Shown: positions 43,818 to 51,631 of the stretch, piece by piece
Position numbering within the stretch: the stretch's first letter is position 1
How the letters are laid out: every line of letters starts with the position of its first letter
DNA from: Nonomuraea rhodomycinica
GTDB lineage: Bacteria; Actinomycetota; Actinomycetes; Streptosporangiales; Streptosporangiaceae
Assembly: GCF_013363995.1 (NCBI RefSeq)
Contig: NZ_JABWGO010000003.1
Location: 62,001-126,000, forward strand
Length of the DNA stretch: 64,000 nt
Direction: 5' to 3'
Notes under the pieces: generated by a model
Database searches by the model: none
What the model was told of the DNA's origin: nothing
What the model saw: the letters and a program-made list of their open reading frames with translations, nothing else
Translations under genes and position numbers: made by a program

Positions 43818-44474
43818 GTGACCGAGATCTACCGCAACCGGCTCGCTGGCCCCGACGACCTGGAGGGGTTCCGGATGGAGGGGGCCGGAGCGGTCTCCTT
43901 TCCCCTGGGCAGGATGCGGCTGGAGAGCCTGCGCCCGCCGGCCGACGGGCAGGCCGCCAACCTGGTGCTCTGGTGCCCGGAGGAGTTCCCCGCCGACGTG
44001 CGGATCGAGTGGGACTTCTGGCCGGTCAGGGAGCCCGGGCTGGCCATCCTGTTCTTCCACGCGCGGGGCAGGGGCGGCGAGGACCTGTTCGACCCGGCGC
44101 TGGCCCGGCGCGAGGGGCCCTACGAGCAGTACCACAGCGGCGACATCGACGCCTACCACGTCTCCTACTTCCGTCGGATGTGGCAGTCGGAGCGAAAGTT
44201 GCACACCTGCAATCTGCGCAAGAGCCATGGGTTCCACCTGGTCGCACAGGGGCCCGACCCGCTGCCCGCGGTGCTCGACGCCGAGGGGCCCTACGCCATG
44301 CGGCTCGACGTCCGCGCAGGTGAGGTGAGGTTCGCGGTCAACGATTTGGTCTCGTTCCGCTGGATGGACGACGGCCTCGTGGGCGGTCCGGCCCTGGCCG
44401 GAGGCAAGATCGGTTTCCGGCAGATGGCCCCGTTGATCGGCGAATACGCAAATCTCCGGGTTTCGTGTCATTGA
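43818..44474 (+). CDS. DUF1961 family protein (YesU-like)
   Basis: A 218-residue beta-sandwich-type protein of the DUF1961/YesU family, named after a gene of the Bacillus rhamnogalacturonan cluster. Recognisable stretches include a WDFWPVREPGLAILFFHARG strand pair, YEQYHSGDIDAYHVSYFRR and LHTCNLRKSHGFHLVAQG. No signal peptide is present. The jelly-roll-like fold suggests carbohydrate binding or hydrolysis, but no activity is established. GTG start with AAGGAG nine bases upstream; it follows lacI by 13 bp, and its stop is immediately followed by operator copy 2. Confidence 0.8.
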   Translation: MTEIYRNRLAGPDDLEGFRMEGAGAVSFPLGRMRLESLRPPADGQAANLVLWCPEEFPADVRIEWDFWPVREPGLAILFFHARGRGGEDLFDPALARREGPYEQYHSGDIDAYHVSYFRRMWQSERKLHTCNLRKSHGFHLVAQGPDPLPAVLDAEGPYAMRLDVRAGEVRFAVNDLVSFRWMDDGLVGGPALAGGKIGFRQMAPLIGEYANLRVSCH

Positions 44475-44476
44475 CT

Positions 44477-44490
44477 CTGAGTCGATTCAA
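44477..44490. promoter_or_regulatory. LacI operator candidate, copy 2
   Basis: CTGAGTCGATTCAA shares 13 consecutive bases with the site at 42711-42724. It begins two bases after the DUF1961 stop and 112 bp upstream of the DUF624 start, the presumed promoter of the second transcription unit. Confidence 0.7.
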
Positions 44491-44601
44491 CACTACGTTC
44501 GCCACCAACCGCAGCGGTCATCCGCCCGTAACCGGGCGGGAACCGCAGCGCAACACCCCCATCGCCGTGTCCGCGCACACGCCACGAGAAAGTGCTGCCG
44601 G

Positions 44602-45231
44602 ATGAGCCATTCCACCACGTCAACCAGGGTCTACGCGATCTGCTCGGAGTTCGTCTGGGCGGTCCGGCTGAACCTGCTGTGGATCGTCTTCACCCTCGCG
44701 GGCGGAGTCGTCCTCGGACTGGGGCCCTCCACCATGGCCGCCTACACGCTGGCCCGGAGGCACGCTCGTGGTGAATCGTTTCAGGCGACGCGCGAGTTCT
44801 GGGCCGTCTACCGGCGGGAGCTCGTCCGCGGCTCGCTGCTGGTGCTGCCCGCCGCGGTGCTGGGCGTCGTCCTCGTCGGCGACTACCTGTACCTGAGCGC
44901 TCTCGGGCCCGCCTCGGGAGCGCTGCGGATCGCGACCCTCGTGGCGCTCGTCGCACTGGCCGGTGTGGGGGCGCAGGTGGGGCCGCTCTACGCGCACTAC
45001 GACCTGCCGCTGCGGGCCTACTGGCCCAAGGCGGCGCAGCTAGCGCTGCTGCGTCCGGCCTCGTCCGTGCTGTTGCTGCTAGCGCTATCAGCCATCGCCT
45101 ACGCGACCTCGGCGGCGCCCATCCTCGCCCCCCTGATCAGCCTCGGCGCCTGGATCTCACTCAACACGTGGCTCTGCCAGCGCTTCTTCGCCGAGAACGA
45201 GGCGCGACTGCTTTCGAAAGGGAACTCATGA
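44602..45231 (+). CDS. DUF624 (YesL-like) membrane protein
   Basis: A 209-residue integral membrane protein with five hydrophobic segments, from the DUF624/YesL family. VRLNLLWIVFTLAGGVVLGLGPSTMAAY at residues 21-48 is the family signature region (seen as LNLLWIVFTLAGG and GPSTMAAY). DUF624 genes lie beside lplA/ytcQ-type sugar importers in Bacillus and other bacteria; an accessory transport or signalling role is inferred, not shown. It leads the second transcription unit and overlaps the binding-protein gene by ATGA. Confidence 0.85.
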   Translation: MSHSTTSTRVYAICSEFVWAVRLNLLWIVFTLAGGVVLGLGPSTMAAYTLARRHARGESFQATREFWAVYRRELVRGSLLVLPAAVLGVVLVGDYLYLSALGPASGALRIATLVALVALAGVGAQVGPLYAHYDLPLRAYWPKAAQLALLRPASSVLLLLALSAIAYATSAAPILAPLISLGAWISLNTWLCQRFFAENEARLLSKGNS

Positions 45232-46790
45232 GCGCATCACGTCGTAGCCGGCTCATCGCCGGTGTGTTAACGCTCACGGCCGCGCTGACCGCCTCGGCCT
45301 GCTCGGGCGGTGGCGACGCGCCCCAGACCGACTCCAACACGATCACCTTCATGGCGAGGCTGTTCGGCACGGCGCCCAACCCCCAGGGCGAGATGCAGAA
45401 GGCCGTCGAGAAGTTCCTGGGCAAGAAGATCCACGTCACCTGGGTGCCCAACGCGCAGTACAGCGACAAGATGAACGTCACCCTGGCCTCGGACAACATC
45501 CCGCAGGTCATCGACGTCGACCCGCACCTGCCGGCGTTCGTGAAGGCCGCGCAGGCCGGGGCGTTCTGGGACCTGACCGACAAGATCGACAAGTACCCGA
45601 ACCTCAAGCCGGCGGACCAGCGGACCGCCCTGAACTCCTCCATCAACGGCAAGATCTACGGCTTCTACCGGATGCGGCCCCTGCTGCGCTCGGCGGTCAT
45701 CATCCGCAAGGACTGGCTGCAGAAGGTCGGCATGAAGGAGCCGCAGACGGTCGACGACCTCTACCAGGTCGCCAAGGCGTTCACGGAGAAGGACCCCGAC
45801 GGCAACGGCAAGAAGGACACCTACGGGCTCATCATCCCGAAGTGGCCGGGCAACTACGCCACCGCCAGCCCGTACGACGTGATCGAGACCTGGTTCGGCG
45901 CCCCGAACGGCTGGGGCGAGCGCAACGGCAAGATCGTGCCCGGCTTCGACACGCCGGAGTTCCTCGAGGCCAACAAGTGGCTGAAGAAGATGGTCAGCGA
46001 GGGCATGGTCAACCCGGACTTCGCCACCCTCGACGCCGCCAAGTGGAACGAGCCCTTCCACCAGAACAAGGGCGGCATGATCATCGACGTCAACATCCGC
46101 TCCCGCCAGGTCCTCGACCTGTTCAAGGAGGACGACCCGGAGCACTACGGTGACAAGGTCACCATGGTCGGCAACCTCAAGCTGTCCGACGACAAGAAGT
46201 TCTCCTACCCGTTCACCGGCTACAACGACGTCCTGGCCATCTCCAAGCAGAGCGTGCGGACCGAGGCCGACCTCGACAACGTGCTGAAGTCGCTGGACAA
46301 GCTGGCCACCAAGGAAGGCCAGGTCCTGCTGCAGAACGGCATCGAGGGCCGCAACTTCAAGGTCGAGAACGGCGACACCGCCGCGCTGATCAACGAGGAC
46401 GACCCCGCCGTCAAGGCCATCCAGAACGACGTGGACAACGCCTTCACCCAGCTCAGCACCAAGGGCACGGCCGACATCGGCGGCATCGCCTACCAGCGGG
46501 TGCCGTCCGGCGAGCCGTACAAGGCGATGCTCAAGCTCCAGAAGGAGCTGATGGTGGAGGACCTCAAGACGGCCGTGCACAACGTCGGCCTGCCCGTGGT
46601 CTCGCCCACCGCCGTCCAGCGGGGCCCGCAGATCGACACGATCATCCCGGACGCCCGGATCAAGTACCTGTCCGGACAGCTCGACGACGAGGGGCTGAAG
46701 GCCGAGATCAAGCGCTGGTACGACAGCGGCGGCACGCAGGTGACCGCCGAGATGAACGACCTGATCGCCAAGCTCGGCCCCACGAGCTGA
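45228..46790 (+). CDS. LplA/YtcQ-type oligosaccharide-binding lipoprotein
   Basis: A 520-residue extracellular binding protein. The signal peptide is a lipoprotein type with RRSR, hydrophobic core and lipobox ending at Cys25 (TASAC), followed by a flexible GGGDAPQTDS linker. The size (about 500) and motifs DKMNVTLASDNIPQVI, GFYRMRPLLRSAVIIRKDWLQKVG and FTEKDPDGNGKKDTYGL (calcium-site-like DPDGNGKKD) match the large family-1 proteins of LplA type that serve alginate or pectin oligosaccharide importers. ATG overlaps the DUF624 stop. Two hairpins follow before the permeases, which may protect its mRNA. Confidence 0.93.
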   Translation: MSASRRSRLIAGVLTLTAALTASACSGGGDAPQTDSNTITFMARLFGTAPNPQGEMQKAVEKFLGKKIHVTWVPNAQYSDKMNVTLASDNIPQVIDVDPHLPAFVKAAQAGAFWDLTDKIDKYPNLKPADQRTALNSSINGKIYGFYRMRPLLRSAVIIRKDWLQKVGMKEPQTVDDLYQVAKAFTEKDPDGNGKKDTYGLIIPKWPGNYATASPYDVIETWFGAPNGWGERNGKIVPGFDTPEFLEANKWLKKMVSEGMVNPDFATLDAAKWNEPFHQNKGGMIIDVNIRSRQVLDLFKEDDPEHYGDKVTMVGNLKLSDDKKFSYPFTGYNDVLAISKQSVRTEADLDNVLKSLDKLATKEGQVLLQNGIEGRNFKVENGDTAALINEDDPAVKAIQNDVDNAFTQLSTKGTADIGGIAYQRVPSGEPYKAMLKLQKELMVEDLKTAVHNVGLPVVSPTAVQRGPQIDTIIPDARIKYLSGQLDDEGLKAEIKRWYDSGGTQVTAEMNDLIAKLGPTS

Positions 46791-46800
46791 CCCCGTCCCG

Positions 46801-46829
46801 AGGGACCCGGGCCCGCCGCCCGGGTCCCT
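46801..46829 (+). terminator. 12-bp stem hairpin between binding protein and permeases
   Basis: AGGGACCCGGGC (46801-46812) pairs perfectly with GCCCGGGTCCCT (46818-46829), loop of five. It lies ten bases after the binding-protein stop and is likely a partial terminator or 3'-end stabiliser that raises binding protein over permease levels. Confidence 0.75.
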
Positions 46830-46840
46830 CACAGCCGACC

Positions 46841-46892
46841 AGAAACCCGCCGCCCGCCGTCGTGCGCGACCACGACCAGCCGGCGGGTTTCT
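46841..46892 (+). terminator. Second perfect 12-bp inverted repeat in the same gap
   Basis: AGAAACCCGCCG (46841-46852) pairs with CGGCGGGTTTCT (46881-46892) across a 28-base loop; GGGTTTCTCCT after the stem is mildly T-rich. It ends just upstream of the GGAAGGGAGG ribosome-binding site of the first permease. Confidence 0.65.
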
Positions 46893-46912
46893 CCTGAGGA
46901 AGGGAGGCCGCT

Positions 46913-47887
46913 GTGGCCACCGACCTGGCGCCGCCTCCGACGAGCGCGGCGAGCATCTCCGGGCACCGGCGCCGGAGGGCGGGGCTGCGCGACGTCTTCA
47001 CGCGCTACCGCTGGCTCTACCTGATGCTCCTGCCGGGCGTCGTCTACTTCGCGCTGTTCAAGTACCTGCCGATGTACGGCGTGACGATCGCGTTCCAGGA
47101 CTTCCTGCCGTTCCTCGGCTACTCGGGCAGCCCCTGGGTCGGGTTCAAGCACTTCGAGGAGCTGTTCGCCGGCCCCGACTTCGGCCGGCTGCTGTTCAAC
47201 ACGCTCTTCCTGGCGCTGCTGCACGTCGTCTTCGTCTTCCCGGCGCCGATCGTCGTCGCGCTGCTGCTGAACGAGCTGCGGGTCAACGTGCTCAAGCGCA
47301 CGGTGCAGTCGCTGGTCTACATCCCGCACTTCCTGTCGTGGACGATCGTGGCGTCGCTGACGTACATCCTGTTCGCGGCGGACTTCGGCGTGCTCGCCGG
47401 CTGGATCCGCGACTTCCTCGGCGACACCTCGAAGATCGACTACATGGCGCAGGAGGAGTGGTTCCGGCCGATCGTCATCCTGCAGCAGCTGTGGAAGCAG
47501 ACCGGCTGGGGCACGATCATCTACCTCGCGGCGCTGGCCGGCGTGGACCCGCAGCTGTACGAGGCGGCGCGCATGGACGGCGCGGGACGCTTCAAGCAGC
47601 TCTGGCACGTCACGCTGCCCGCCATCCGCCCGACGATCGTCGTCATGGCCATCCTCGCCTCCGGCAACCTGCTCGACTCCGGCTTCGAGCAGATCTGGTT
47701 GATGACCACCTCGCTGAACCGCTCGGTGGCCGACGTGTTCGACACCTACGTCTACTACTCCGGCATCACCCAGGGCGCGATCAGCTACTCCACCGCCGTC
47801 GGCCTGTTCAAGGGCGTGGCCGGCGTCATCCTGATCTTCGGCTCCAACTGGCTGGCCAAGCGCCTCGGCCAGCGGGGACTGTTCTAA
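46913..47887 (+). CDS. LplB-type sugar ABC importer permease
   Basis: A 324-residue membrane permease with six helices. The N-terminal YLMLLPGVVYFALFKYLPMYGVTIAFQDF region (LLPGVVYFALFKYLPMYG) and the coupling loop YEAARMDGAGRFKQLWHVTLPAIRPT are those of the LplB/YtcP-partner group, and the C-terminus ends in NWLAKRLGQRGLF as expected. GTG follows GGAAGGGAGG by seven bases. Only permeases and binding protein are encoded; the ATPase must come from elsewhere. Confidence 0.94.
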   Translation: MATDLAPPPTSAASISGHRRRRAGLRDVFTRYRWLYLMLLPGVVYFALFKYLPMYGVTIAFQDFLPFLGYSGSPWVGFKHFEELFAGPDFGRLLFNTLFLALLHVVFVFPAPIVVALLLNELRVNVLKRTVQSLVYIPHFLSWTIVASLTYILFAADFGVLAGWIRDFLGDTSKIDYMAQEEWFRPIVILQQLWKQTGWGTIIYLAALAGVDPQLYEAARMDGAGRFKQLWHVTLPAIRPTIVVMAILASGNLLDSGFEQIWLMTTSLNRSVADVFDTYVYYSGITQGAISYSTAVGLFKGVAGVILIFGSNWLAKRLGQRGLF

Positions 47888-47899
47888 GGGGCCCTGGAC

Positions 47900-48799
47900 A
47901 TGAACAGCATGAAGCACAAGAAGCTGACCACCGAGTACAGCACCGTGGGCAGCCGGGTGTTCGACGTGATCAACGTCGCCGTCCTCGTCGGCCTGGCCCT
48001 GGTCACCGTCCTGCCGCTGCTGTACGTCCTGGCGGGCTCGTTCGCCGGCGAGGCGGAGATCTCCTCGCGGCCGTTCTTCCTGTGGCCGGAGAAGTTCGTC
48101 ACCGAGTCCTACCGCTACATCTTCGCCACCGACACGTTCGTGCGGGCCCTGCTGACGACGGTCGTCGTCACGGCGGTGGGCACGGTGGTGCAGGTGCTGC
48201 TGACGTTCACCATGGCCTACCCGCTGGCCAAGCGGTACCTGCCGGGCCGGGCCCTGGTGCTCAACCTGATCATCTTCACGCTGGTCTTCACCGGCGGGAT
48301 GATCCCCACGTACCTGGTGGTGCGCGACCTGGGGCTGCTGGACAGCTACTGGGCGCTGATCCTGCCGCTGGCGATCAACCCGTTCTACCTGATCATCGTG
48401 AAGAGCTTCTTCCAGGAGCTGCCGCAGGCGCTGGAGGAGGCGGCGCGCATCGACGGCTGCAACGAGATGGGCGTCTTCTTCAAGATCGTGCTGCCGCTGT
48501 CCAAGCCGATCATCGCGACGTTCTCGCTGTTCTACGCGGTCGGCATCTGGAACGACTACATGTCGCCGCTGCTGTACATCAGCGACCCGGACAAGTGGAC
48601 CCTGCAGATCCTGGTGCGCCAGCTCGTCAGCACCGACGCGGCCAACGCCCTCTCCCAGATGGACCGGACGTGGGTGCCGCCCGAGCAGGGCCTGAAGTTC
48701 GCGGTCGTGGTGATCGCGACGCTGCCGATCCTGTTCTTCTACCCGTTCCTGCAGAAGCACTTCACCAAGGGAGTGCTCATCGGCTCGGTCAAGGAGTAA
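47900..48799 (+). CDS. YtcP/LplC-type sugar ABC importer permease
   Basis: A 299-residue permease with six helices. Landmarks: FFLWPEKFVTESYRYIF after helix 1, FTGGMIPTYLVVRDLGLLDS, the coupling loop EEAARIDGCNEMGVFFKIVLPLSKP, IWNDYMSPLLYI, and the terminal FLQKHFTKGVLIGSVKE. It pairs with the LplB-type permease 12 bp upstream. An AAGGAG inside its last codons serves the following gene. Confidence 0.94.
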   Translation: MNSMKHKKLTTEYSTVGSRVFDVINVAVLVGLALVTVLPLLYVLAGSFAGEAEISSRPFFLWPEKFVTESYRYIFATDTFVRALLTTVVVTAVGTVVQVLLTFTMAYPLAKRYLPGRALVLNLIIFTLVFTGGMIPTYLVVRDLGLLDSYWALILPLAINPFYLIIVKSFFQELPQALEEAARIDGCNEMGVFFKIVLPLSKPIIATFSLFYAVGIWNDYMSPLLYISDPDKWTLQILVRQLVSTDAANALSQMDRTWVPPEQGLKFAVVVIATLPILFFYPFLQKHFTKGVLIGSVKE

Positions 48800-48803
48800 G
48801 ACC

Positions 48804-51452
48804 CTGAACACCGTCACGACGACGCTGCGCTGGCTGAACGAGTCCCGCACGCCCACGCAGGAGGGGGTGACCTTCGGGGTGCCGTGGCCGCGCGGCGCCG
48901 TGGAGCGGGCCGCGCCGTACACGCTGACCGGCCCGGACGGCCGCGCGCTGCCCACGCAGAGCTGGGTGACCGCGACCTGGCCGGACGGGTCGGTCAAGTG
49001 GTCGGCGCACGCCGTGCCGCCGCAGCGGGAGCCCGCCGGGACGTACCGGCTGGAGCCGGGGCTCGCGCCGCCGGCGCCCGGCGCGCCCGTCACCGTGACC
49101 CGCGAGGACGGGGCCCTGCGGGTGAGCACGGGCGTCGTGACGTGGACGATCGAGGAGTCGGGCCCCACGCTCGCCCGCTCGGTCACCCGGGACTCCCGCG
49201 AGATCGTCCGTGACGTCCGCCTGGTGAGCCTGCACCAGGACGGGCCCACGCCCGACGACGGCGGCACGGTCACGCGGGCGCAGGCGAGCGGCCACGTGAC
49301 CCGCGTCACCGTGGAGCAGGACGGCCCGGTCCGGGCCGTCGTCCGCCTGGAGGGCCGGCACGTCCGCGCGCGGCGGGAGGGCGGGGGCGCGTCCCTGTCC
49401 CTGCCGTTCACCGTGCGCCTGTACTTCTACGCCGGGGCGGAGGACGTCCGGCTGGTCCACACGTTCGTCTGGGACGGCGACCCGGAGCGCGACTTCCTGG
49501 CCGGGCTCGGCCTGCGCGCGGACGTCGTCATGCGCGACGAGCCGCACGACCGGCACGTACGGCTCGCCGGCCCCGGCGGCTTCCTCACCGAGGCCGTGCG
49601 CGGGCTGACCGGCCTGCGCCGCGACCCGGGCGAGGCCGTGCGGCGGGCGCAGGTCGAGGGCCGTCGGTGCGGCCCGATCGGCAACCCCGAGGTCGCCGGC
49701 CGCCTGCGCCTCGTCCCGGCCTGGAACGACTACACGCTCGACCAGACCAGCGCCGACGGCTTCACGCTGCGCAAGCGCACCGGCGAGGGCCACGCCTGGG
49801 TGACGATCCCGGCGGGCACCCGCTCGGCCGGCTACGGGTACGTGGGCGGGGTCAGCGGCGGCCTCGGGTTCGGGCTGCGCGACTTCTGGCGGCTGCATCC
49901 GACCCGCCTCGACGTCAGGAACGCGGCCACGGACCTGGCCACGGCGACGGTGTGGCTCTGGTCGCCGTCGGCCCCGGCCATGGACCTGCGCTTCTGGCAC
50001 GACGGCATGGGCCAGGACACCTTCGCCGAGCAGCTCGAAGGTCTGGAGATCACCTACGAGGACCACGAGCCGGGCTTCGGCGACGCGCACGGAGTGGCCC
50101 GCACCCACGAGCTGACCCTGCGGGTCCACGAGGCCACGCCCGCGGCGGAGGCGCTGGCCGCGCACGTCGCCGCCCTGAACGACCCGGCGCTGCTGATCGC
50201 GCCGCCCGCGCGGATCCGCGCGGCCGGCGTCTTCGGCGACTGGTCGCCGCCGGACCGCTCGACCCCGGCGCGCGCCGCGATCGAGGACCGGCTGGACTTC
50301 CTGTTCGACCTGTACGCGCGCGAACGCGAGCAGCGCCGCTGGTACGGCTTCTGGGACTACGGCGACGTCATGCACACCTACGACGCCGACCGCCACACCT
50401 GGCGCTACGACGTGGGCGGCTACGCCTGGGACAACTCCGAGCTGTCGCCCGACCTGTGGCTGTGGTACCAGTTCCTGCGCACCGGCCGGGCGGACGTCTT
50501 CCGCTTCGCCGAGGCGATGACCCGCCACACCGGCGAGGTGGACGTCTACCACCTCGGCCGCTGGAAGGGGCTCGGCAGCCGGCACAACGTGCAGCACTGG
50601 GGGTGCAGCTGCAAGCAGCTGCGCATCTCCAACGCCGCCTACCGGCGCTTCCACTACTACCTGACCGCCGACGAGCGCACCGGCGACCTGCTGGACGAGC
50701 TGTCGGAGCCGGAGGCGACGTTCCTGGTCGTCGACCCGCAGCGCAAGGTGCGCGAGGACGTCTACACGCCCGACCCGTCGGCCCTGTCGGTCGGGCTCGG
50801 CACCGACTGGGGCGCGCTGGCCGCGGCCTGGCTGACCCGCTGGGAGCGCCACGGCGACGAGCGGGCCCGCGACCGGCTGCTCGGCACGATGGCCGGCATC
50901 GGGGCGCTGCCGCGCGGCTTCCTGACCGGCGAGGCCCGGCTCGACCTGGCCACCGGCCGTTTCGACACCTCCCGCGACGCGGTCATGGTCTCGCACCTGT
51001 CATCGGTGTTCGGCCTGCCGGAGATGTGCTCCGAGCTGATCGCGCTGGACCTCGGGGTGCCGGGCTTCGAGCGGGCCTGGCTCGACTACTGCCGGCTCTA
51101 CCTGGCGCCGGCCGCGGAGCAGGAGGCCGAGGTGGGCCACCCGCTGCGCGGCATCTCGCTGGTGCAGGCGCACAGCCGGCTCACCGCGTACGCGGCCGCC
51201 CGCACCGGCGATCCGGCGCACGCCGCGCGCGCCTGGCGCAAGTTCTACCTGGACGAGGACGACCAGCTCAACCGCAACGAGCTGCAGCGCGAGCCGCACT
51301 GGCGGCTGACCCGCGTGGACGGGCCGCGGGTGCTCGCCGCGCTGGAGGAGGCGCCGTTCGTGTCCACCAACGACGCCGCGCAGTACGGGCTGGCCGCCAT
51401 CCAGAACCTCGCGCTCATCGGCGACCACCTCCCCGAGCGCCCGCCGGAGTAG
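48804..51452 (+). CDS. YetA/PcRGLX-like exo-rhamnogalacturonan lyase candidate, apparent CTG start
   Basis: An 882-residue protein of the YetA/PcRGLX type (exo-polysaccharide lyase group, PL26-like). The N-terminal RIFT-barrel part has TLRWLNESRTPTQEGVTFGVPWPRG (TLRWLNES then VTFGVPWPRG), followed by QSWVTATWPDGSVKWSAHA; the C-terminal half, from about residue 480, is an alpha/alpha barrel with RRWYGFWDYGDVMHTYD, WDNSELSPDLWLWYQFLRTG and HNVQHWGCSCKQLRI. No signal peptide, so it acts on imported oligosaccharides. The conserved N-terminus begins before the first GTG (48867) and is reached only from a CTG at 48804, preceded by AAGGAG at seven bases. Confidence 0.8.
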   Translation: MNTVTTTLRWLNESRTPTQEGVTFGVPWPRGAVERAAPYTLTGPDGRALPTQSWVTATWPDGSVKWSAHAVPPQREPAGTYRLEPGLAPPAPGAPVTVTREDGALRVSTGVVTWTIEESGPTLARSVTRDSREIVRDVRLVSLHQDGPTPDDGGTVTRAQASGHVTRVTVEQDGPVRAVVRLEGRHVRARREGGGASLSLPFTVRLYFYAGAEDVRLVHTFVWDGDPERDFLAGLGLRADVVMRDEPHDRHVRLAGPGGFLTEAVRGLTGLRRDPGEAVRRAQVEGRRCGPIGNPEVAGRLRLVPAWNDYTLDQTSADGFTLRKRTGEGHAWVTIPAGTRSAGYGYVGGVSGGLGFGLRDFWRLHPTRLDVRNAATDLATATVWLWSPSAPAMDLRFWHDGMGQDTFAEQLEGLEITYEDHEPGFGDAHGVARTHELTLRVHEATPAAEALAAHVAALNDPALLIAPPARIRAAGVFGDWSPPDRSTPARAAIEDRLDFLFDLYAREREQRRWYGFWDYGDVMHTYDADRHTWRYDVGGYAWDNSELSPDLWLWYQFLRTGRADVFRFAEAMTRHTGEVDVYHLGRWKGLGSRHNVQHWGCSCKQLRISNAAYRRFHYYLTADERTGDLLDELSEPEATFLVVDPQRKVREDVYTPDPSALSVGLGTDWGALAAAWLTRWERHGDERARDRLLGTMAGIGALPRGFLTGEARLDLATGRFDTSRDAVMVSHLSSVFGLPEMCSELIALDLGVPGFERAWLDYCRLYLAPAAEQEAEVGHPLRGISLVQAHSRLTAYAAARTGDPAHAARAWRKFYLDEDDQLNRNELQREPHWRLTRVDGPRVLAALEEAPFVSTNDAAQYGLAAIQNLALIGDHLPERPPE

Positions 51453-51532
51453 CCGAGGGAGGGGGAACGCGGGAACGGCGCACCGGGGATGAGCTGGGAG
51501 ACAACCGGAGGTGGTGCTCCAGCTCAGGGGCC

Positions 51533-51538
51533 TACACT
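51533..51538 (+). promoter_or_regulatory. Candidate -10 (TACACT) of the ABC-F leader transcript
   Basis: TACACT ends seven bases before a tiny ORF start at 51546, so transcription should begin at or next to that ATG. No clear -35 is seen. Confidence 0.45.
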
Positions 51539-51545
51539 GATCGGT

Positions 51546-51563
51546 ATGCACACTCCCGATTGA
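51546..51563 (+). CDS. Five-codon leader ORF (MHTPD)
   Basis: ATG CAC ACT CCC GAT TGA lies 69 bp upstream of the ABC-F gene and is probably leaderless behind the TACACT -10. All bases of the 5' arm of the ABC-F leader stem (51550-51559) lie within its codons, so ribosomes on it would open the stem. Small size means it could be fortuitous. Confidence 0.45.
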   Translation: MHTPD

Positions 51564-51621
51564 CGGCACGGCGCACCCGGCCGCACGTCCCCCTTCCCTC
51601 GATTCCCTAGCTCGGGAGTGT
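51550..51621 (+). promoter_or_regulatory. Translational attenuator candidate upstream of the ABC-F gene
   Basis: ACACTCCCGA (51550-51559) and TCGGGAGTGT (51612-51621) form a perfect 10-bp stem. The 3' arm carries GGGAG, the only Shine-Dalgarno-like sequence before the ABC-F ATG (13 bases away). A second complementary pair, TTGACGG (51560-51566) and CCGTCAA (51623-51629), crosses the first stem and could give an alternative fold or a pseudoknot. Confidence 0.5.
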
Positions 51622-51631
51622 TCCGTCAACC

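Noticed and set aside
46829..49411. 860-codon minus-strand frame over the permease genes
   Set aside because: Low-complexity Arg/Asp/Gln/His shadow of three well-supported genes.
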